From NCBI GenBank assembly GCA_033977485.1, contig CM066988.1, positions 136,996,859 through 137,060,858 on the forward strand: a stretch of 64,000 nt of DNA, given 5' to 3'. Both the position numbers and the translations under genes were made by a program. The first letter of the stretch is position 1. Each line of letters begins with the position of its first letter. Positions 59,791 to 64,000 of the stretch are shown here, one piece after another. This DNA is from Hydrangea macrophylla (taxonomy: Eukaryota; Streptophyta; Magnoliopsida; Cornales; Hydrangeaceae). The notes beneath the pieces were generated by a model, which searched no databases, was not told the DNA's origin, and saw only the letters and a program-made list of their open reading frames with translations.

Positions 59791-60511
59791 CCTTCTAAAC
59801 TAACGGTATTGTGCCAAATGGTCCTAGGTGGACCGAATGAGTCAAGAGATTGTGATCGAGATAAAAGAGCCAGTGAGATGAGATGATTTCATTATTCATG
59901 CACGGTCTTAATTATTTATTACTCAAACTGTTAGTAATTGTTATCATGCCATGATTTGAATAATGGATTAATCGTACTCTAAGGCACTAAACATGTCACA
60001 CCCGTTCCAGAATTTCATGGTTTTAAAACATGCATAAATTGAGATTTGTGGAATTATTTATGTTATTAATAATTTGATTGAGTTGAGTTGACGTGAGTCA
60101 ACGGTGAGGTGTCTAGTGGAGACACGAAGACTTGGTAACGCCTGTTGCATTGGCATGATTAAATGACATTTATATGACTTAAATGTTATATGACTTTATC
60201 TGGTATTTTGTGAATAGTAATGTTACCTGTATTGGTAAATTGTGGTAATCTTTGATATTGTTATATATCGATTTGAGAACTGTGGTGAGAACGTGAGTGT
60301 CACGTTAACTAAAAAGGTAGGTGGGGTAGAGATTCCACAGAATATAGTTTTCGGACGTTATTTTTGGACCCAAACAAAACCTAGTCGAAAACTTTTGAAA
60401 TTTATAGTTTTCATTTGTAAAGTTATAAAATGAACGTGTGCGAAGTTTCGAGAGCTAATTAGAAGTTTGAGAAACTTGTGGGGAGGTAAACGTAATTTCC
60501 CAAGAGTTTTT

Positions 60512-60520
60512 CTATATATA
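60512..60520 (+). promoter_or_regulatory. TATA box of G3 LTR
   Basis: ctatatata in the same position relative to the ctcgtggaggtaag block as in G1 and G2 (tatagatag). Confidence 0.55.
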
Positions 60521-61634
60521 GATGAGGATGAGATTGAAATCTCATCCACAACTCCTAAATATCTAGAGAGAGGAGAGAGTAGGGAGATTTTGTTGCCACG
60601 GGCTTTGCGACGCCAATCGACGATCATTCGTCCGTCAGATTTTCTCCAGATTTCAGATTTGAACTCGTGGAGGTAAGATCTACGTTTTGATACTACTTAG
60701 GTCATGTTTGGCTAAGTTTTGTAAAAATCTTAATTTTAGACTTTTGGGAAAAATCAGGTAAAACTCGTAGGAATTGCGTATAATTCAGAATCCGACGATT
60801 ATTTATTCCCCTAGACGATCCTTCAAAGTTTGAAGAGATTCGCACGAGGTATGAATTCTAGATCTAAGAAATATATGGATTTTCATGTTTTGGACATCAC
60901 TTTGATATTCTTGGATCCGGGCGAAATTCATGTGTTAGTTAGGCCCGTTTATTATGCACGTGAAATTATGATAAAAGCACGTATAACTGTTTATGTGAGC
61001 ATGTTATGTGTCTACTTGGGTCAAAGGGGAGTTTGGTGCAAATTCATTCGGAGTAAGCTCCTCGAACCTTGAGGATTGTGATCTTGTTGGAATTGGAATT
61101 TGTGGTTGTGTATGGATTGGAGGTGGGCCCAACCAGTACACGGTACCTGGTATGGAGGAAGGCCCAACCAGTGTACGAGATGCGTGGGAGAGGTGGGCCT
61201 CCTACGACATCGACCGGATGAATGCGTACCACTCACCCCAGAGACTATTTCTATGTGTTTTAGATGCTTAAACCATGAATTGTCATATAAGCATACATTT
61301 AGAATTGTACGCTCAGCATATAGCTGAGCAGTGGAGATGTACTCTATTGCAGGAAAGAAGAAAGACAAGAAGAATCGTGAGGAGTGAGGCCGAGGAACGC
61401 CGGGGATTTCACACTTGTATATGTTTTGGTTGTTTTATTTTAAATCCTGAAATTTGTGTAAGGATTGGTAATATGTTGTAATAGAACCATAGATTAATTC
61501 TATAGTATTGTAATCTTGTAATTGAACGTTCGTAGTTATGTTTAATACGTTAAAATCAGTTATGGTTGTACCTATTGTGGGTGTTGAGAGGCATGAGTGG
61601 TTAATATTTCAATACAGGGCTGTCAGCAGGGGAG

Positions 61635-61904
61635 CAGTCGACTGTGCCCCAGATCAGTCGACTGGACCTCGTGGGATTGAGATACTGTAAGGGAATAATA
61701 GAAAAGCAGTCGACTGGGCCCCTTGGACAGTCGACTGAACACTGTTTATTTTAGCTACTGCTTCCCTTAAGTGAAAAGCAGTCGACTGGATCCCCAGATC
61801 AGTCGACTGGACCTCTTTGCTATATGATGTATTTTTGGTTCTGCTTAACACAGTCGACGGAGCAGTCGACTGGACCCTAGTGCAGTCGACGGGGCAGTCG
61901 ACTG
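61635..61904 (+). promoter_or_regulatory. array of paired CAGTCGACTG palindromes in G3 LTR
   Basis: Copies start at 61635/61655, 61707/61728, 61779/61800, 61851/61863 and 61883/61895. Eight are perfect; 61851 and 61883 end in GG. The first members of the first four pairs are exactly 72 bp apart. Confidence 0.8.
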
Positions 61905-62142
61905 AACCTCTGTTTTCAAAACTATTTTCTTTGAATGTGTTTTCAATGGCCAAAACTTTTTATAACTCTGATTTCAATAGATTTTACAAACACAGAGGGG
62001 AACGTTTCCTAAGTTTTAAACTACCAGGGTTGTTTTATAGAAGTTCTTTCCGCTGCGTATTATTAGATGATGTTTGGATGAGCCTTGGTGGCGTGCCACG
62101 TGTCCTATTTCCACGCGTAGTGGGATGGGTCGTGACATTTAT

Positions 62143-62154
62143 TGGTATCAGAGC
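62143..62154 (+). other. PBS of G3 (tRNA-Met type)
   Basis: tggtatcagagc, five bases after the LTR end. Confidence 0.9.
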
Positions 62155-62340
62155 TAGAGGTAACAAAACTTTGGGAACGTTCGACGACGAGTGGAGTGTT
62201 GAGTGAATTGCCACATGTTTTCAATTGCATTCATGCATCTTAGAGATGTTTGATGCATATGGATGTTGTTTTACATACATACTATTGTTATTGTTGTACA
62301 TGCATAGTGATTATGCATTGAGAACTACAGGATTGAAATC

Positions 62341-63851
62341 ATGAGTGACGAAGAGCGAGAATTATCGCCACACACTCGACGTATGAATGAAATGGCAGAG
62401 ATGATGGGGAATATGGGGGAAATGATACGGAATATAGCGGAGCGATTGCCTCACACACCCCATATCGAAGTAGAACCAATAAATGTAGTACATGCACCCG
62501 AAAATAGGGGTATGAGATCAATATTTGAACAGTTTACTCGAAAGAAACCGATGGAATTTCATGGGATTCCTGATACCACATTGGCAGAACATTGGGTTAT
62601 GGACATGGAGAGAATTTTTCGATCTATTCCGATGTCAGATAGGGAGAAGGTTGAGAATGCAAGTGACGTACTGAGGGGTGAAGCCCAGAACTGGTGGGTG
62701 AATGTCCTAGATCAAGGAGCACCGATTACTTGGGAAGGGTTTAAGGCAGAATTCAATCGCCGATTCTTTCCGCGAGCCGCCTACAATGCAAAGAAGCGAG
62801 AATTTGATAACCTTAAGCAAGGAGACATGACTGTGACAGAGTATACTTCCAAGTATAATGCGTTGTTGAGGTTTGGTAAAGGTTCTGTGCCAGGAGAGGA
62901 AGATAGGGCAAGGAAATTTGAAGAAGGCTTAAGGGAAAATATCTGTTTGAGAGTAGAAACCTACGAACATTCGACTGTGGCAGCAGTACAGCAGACGGCA
63001 CTGGTAGCCGAAAGTGGAATAGAGAGATCGAGACAAAATCACCAAGGAAATCGAAGTCATGAGGGTGGTGACCGAAGTCAGGGTGGATCTTTTAAGAGAC
63101 CGTTTTCACGAGGCTCTAGTTCTGGTTTTAATGATTCCAGGAGAGTACCAAGTAACATACCGTTGTGTTCACTTTGTAACCGACCACACACCGGTCGATG
63201 TTTTCTAACCAACTTTCAGAACAGATCTACAGGGGGAAACAGTGTGAGTTCTACGACTCATTCGCAACTCAAGTGTTTTGACTGTGGTACCTTGGGACAC
63301 CGAGCGAAAGACTGCCCAAAGAAGCGTTCTCAACAAGGGGCAAGTTCTATGGCCTCTAGTGGTTCGAAGCCTAAGCAGTCTAGTGACGGAGGACAAAGGA
63401 CGGAGCAACGTCAGGGAAGATCATTCCAGATGAACCCTGGAGACGTGGCTGCTACTGATACAGTGGTCTCAGGTATGGTGCTTGTATGTTCGCACTTAGC
63501 ACGCATACTCGTTGATTCGGGATCTACGCATTCGTTTGTATCTCATAACTTTGTTGAACATTTGAATGTTAAGTCCGCGCCACTAGGATATGAATTGTCT
63601 ATCGCTGTGCCACTTAGTAAGTCAGTAGTGACATCTACTATATATAAGAACTGTGCAATCAAACTAGGCGAGAAGTTGATGACTGTAGACCTTATACCGA
63701 TTGTAGTGAACCATTTCGATGTGATACTAGGAATGGATTGGTTAGCTCTTAACCACGCCACAATAGACTGTGAACGGAAAGAGGTTAATTTGCGATCACC
63801 GGTACATGGGAACTTTTGTTTTCAAGGGAGTGGAGTTATACCGCCGCATAT
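62341..63851 (+). CDS. gag-protease of Tekay/Del-like gypsy element G3
   Basis: Opens at ATG 62341 and is uninterrupted for about 504 codons. Gag domain at residues about 65-175 (AEHWVMDMERIF, GEAQNWWVNVLDQ, FFPRAAYNAKKREFDNLKQG). Ser/Gly-rich linker. Zinc knuckle CFDCGTLGHRAKDC (about 312-325). Aspartic protease ILVDSGSTHSFVS (about 388-400) and MDWLALNHATIDC. This arrangement and the protease fit Tekay/Del chromoviruses. Gag packages RNA; the protease cleaves the polyprotein. The frame ends at TGA 63853-63855; homologous pol continues one frame over from about 63852, so a small indel separates protease from RT. Confidence 0.9.
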
Positions 63852-64000
63852 TTGATTTCAGCTATCCGAGCAGGAAAATTTTTGAAAAAGGGATGTCAAG
63901 GATTCCTATGTTCAGTGACCGATGTCTCAGCGACCGAATTAAAAGTAGAAGACATTCCCATAGTACGAGAATATTCAGATGTATTTCCCGATGATCTACC
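63852..64000 (+). CDS. start of pol of G3 (protease-RT linker and RT N-terminus, partial)
   Basis: The frame from about 63852 reads LISAIRAGKFLKKGCQ and then VREYSDVFPDDLP, the usual entry to gypsy RT. It is out of frame with gag-pro and runs off the window. Confidence 0.8.
   Translation, partial: MISAIRAGKFLKKGCQGFLCSVTDVSATELKVEDIPIVREYSDVFPDDL

Larger units (their letters stand above)
59994..62137 (+). repeat. 5' LTR of Tekay/Del-like gypsy element G3
   Basis: TGTCACACCCGTTCC ... GTCGTGACA, 2144 bp, followed by a PBS. TATA ctatatata at about 60512-60520; a donor-like gag|gtaag at 60672/60673; a palindrome array at 61635-61904. The 3' LTR and TSD lie outside the window. Confidence 0.85.

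Overview
This is a transposon-dense stretch of a flowering-plant nuclear genome, most likely a eudicot. It holds one host gene, an MBD10/MBD11-type methyl-CpG-binding-domain gene on the minus strand. Nearly everything else is LTR retrotransposon, in several nested layers, plus MITEs and simple repeats. I saw no rRNA, tRNA, CRISPR array or organellar insert. Boundaries, target-site duplications (TSDs), splice sites and motif spacings were read by eye.

Region 1 (1-18275): a Ty3/Gypsy element of the Tat/Ogre type. The window opens inside its left LTR. It has a PBS, an extra ORF1 (plant-mobile-domain-like plus coiled coil), gag-pro with a G-patch, a 182-bp intron that joins gag-pro to pol in frame, and pol with RT, RNase H, a second archaeal-type RNase H and integrase. 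A repeat-rich 3' UTR and a PPT follow. Where a direct 3' LTR should start, the PPT abuts an inverted LTR (14492-18275), so the element is bounded by inverted instead of direct LTRs. Six in-frame stops disable the proteins.

Region 2 (18276-32810): AT-rich flank, a truncated minus-strand gypsy LTR (19978-21801), two foldback elements, then the MBD gene. Exon 2 is 24098-24931 and exon 1 is 32611-32700, separated by a 7.7-kb intron. The intron contains an internal duplication, a plant-mobile-domain fragment, a copia gag fragment, two hAT-like MITEs with 8-bp TSDs, and extreme homopolymer tracts.

Region 3 (33540-47668): a minus-strand Copia element (C1, short LTRs). It was split by a solo LTR (34592-35904) flanked by an unusual 84-bp duplication, and by an 8-kb plus-strand Copia element (38239-46239, TSD taaga) that landed in the C1 protease motif.

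Region 4 (48640-57384): a second degraded minus-strand Copia (C2), broken by a solo LTR (49372-50831, TSD tattc) and two partial insertions of one gypsy family (G1, G2). G2 carries a further solo LTR (56061-57379, TSD gcatt).

Region 5 (57385-64000): an LTR-like fragment with a 20-bp-phased palindrome array, a minisatellite, then the 5' part of a younger Tekay/Del-like gypsy element (G3): LTR 59994-62137, tRNA-Met PBS and gag-pro, running off the right edge.

Most interesting: apparently unrelated LTR families here carry arrays of short palindromes that all share a central TCGA but differ in their flanks, with regular spacing (19/25 bp in the copia family, 20-21 bp at 58.8 kb, 20-21-bp pairs every about 72 bp in G3 and G0). 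In the copia family the spacing persists between distant relatives. The inverted-LTR Tat element and the intron-bearing gag-pro/pol junction are the next best leads.
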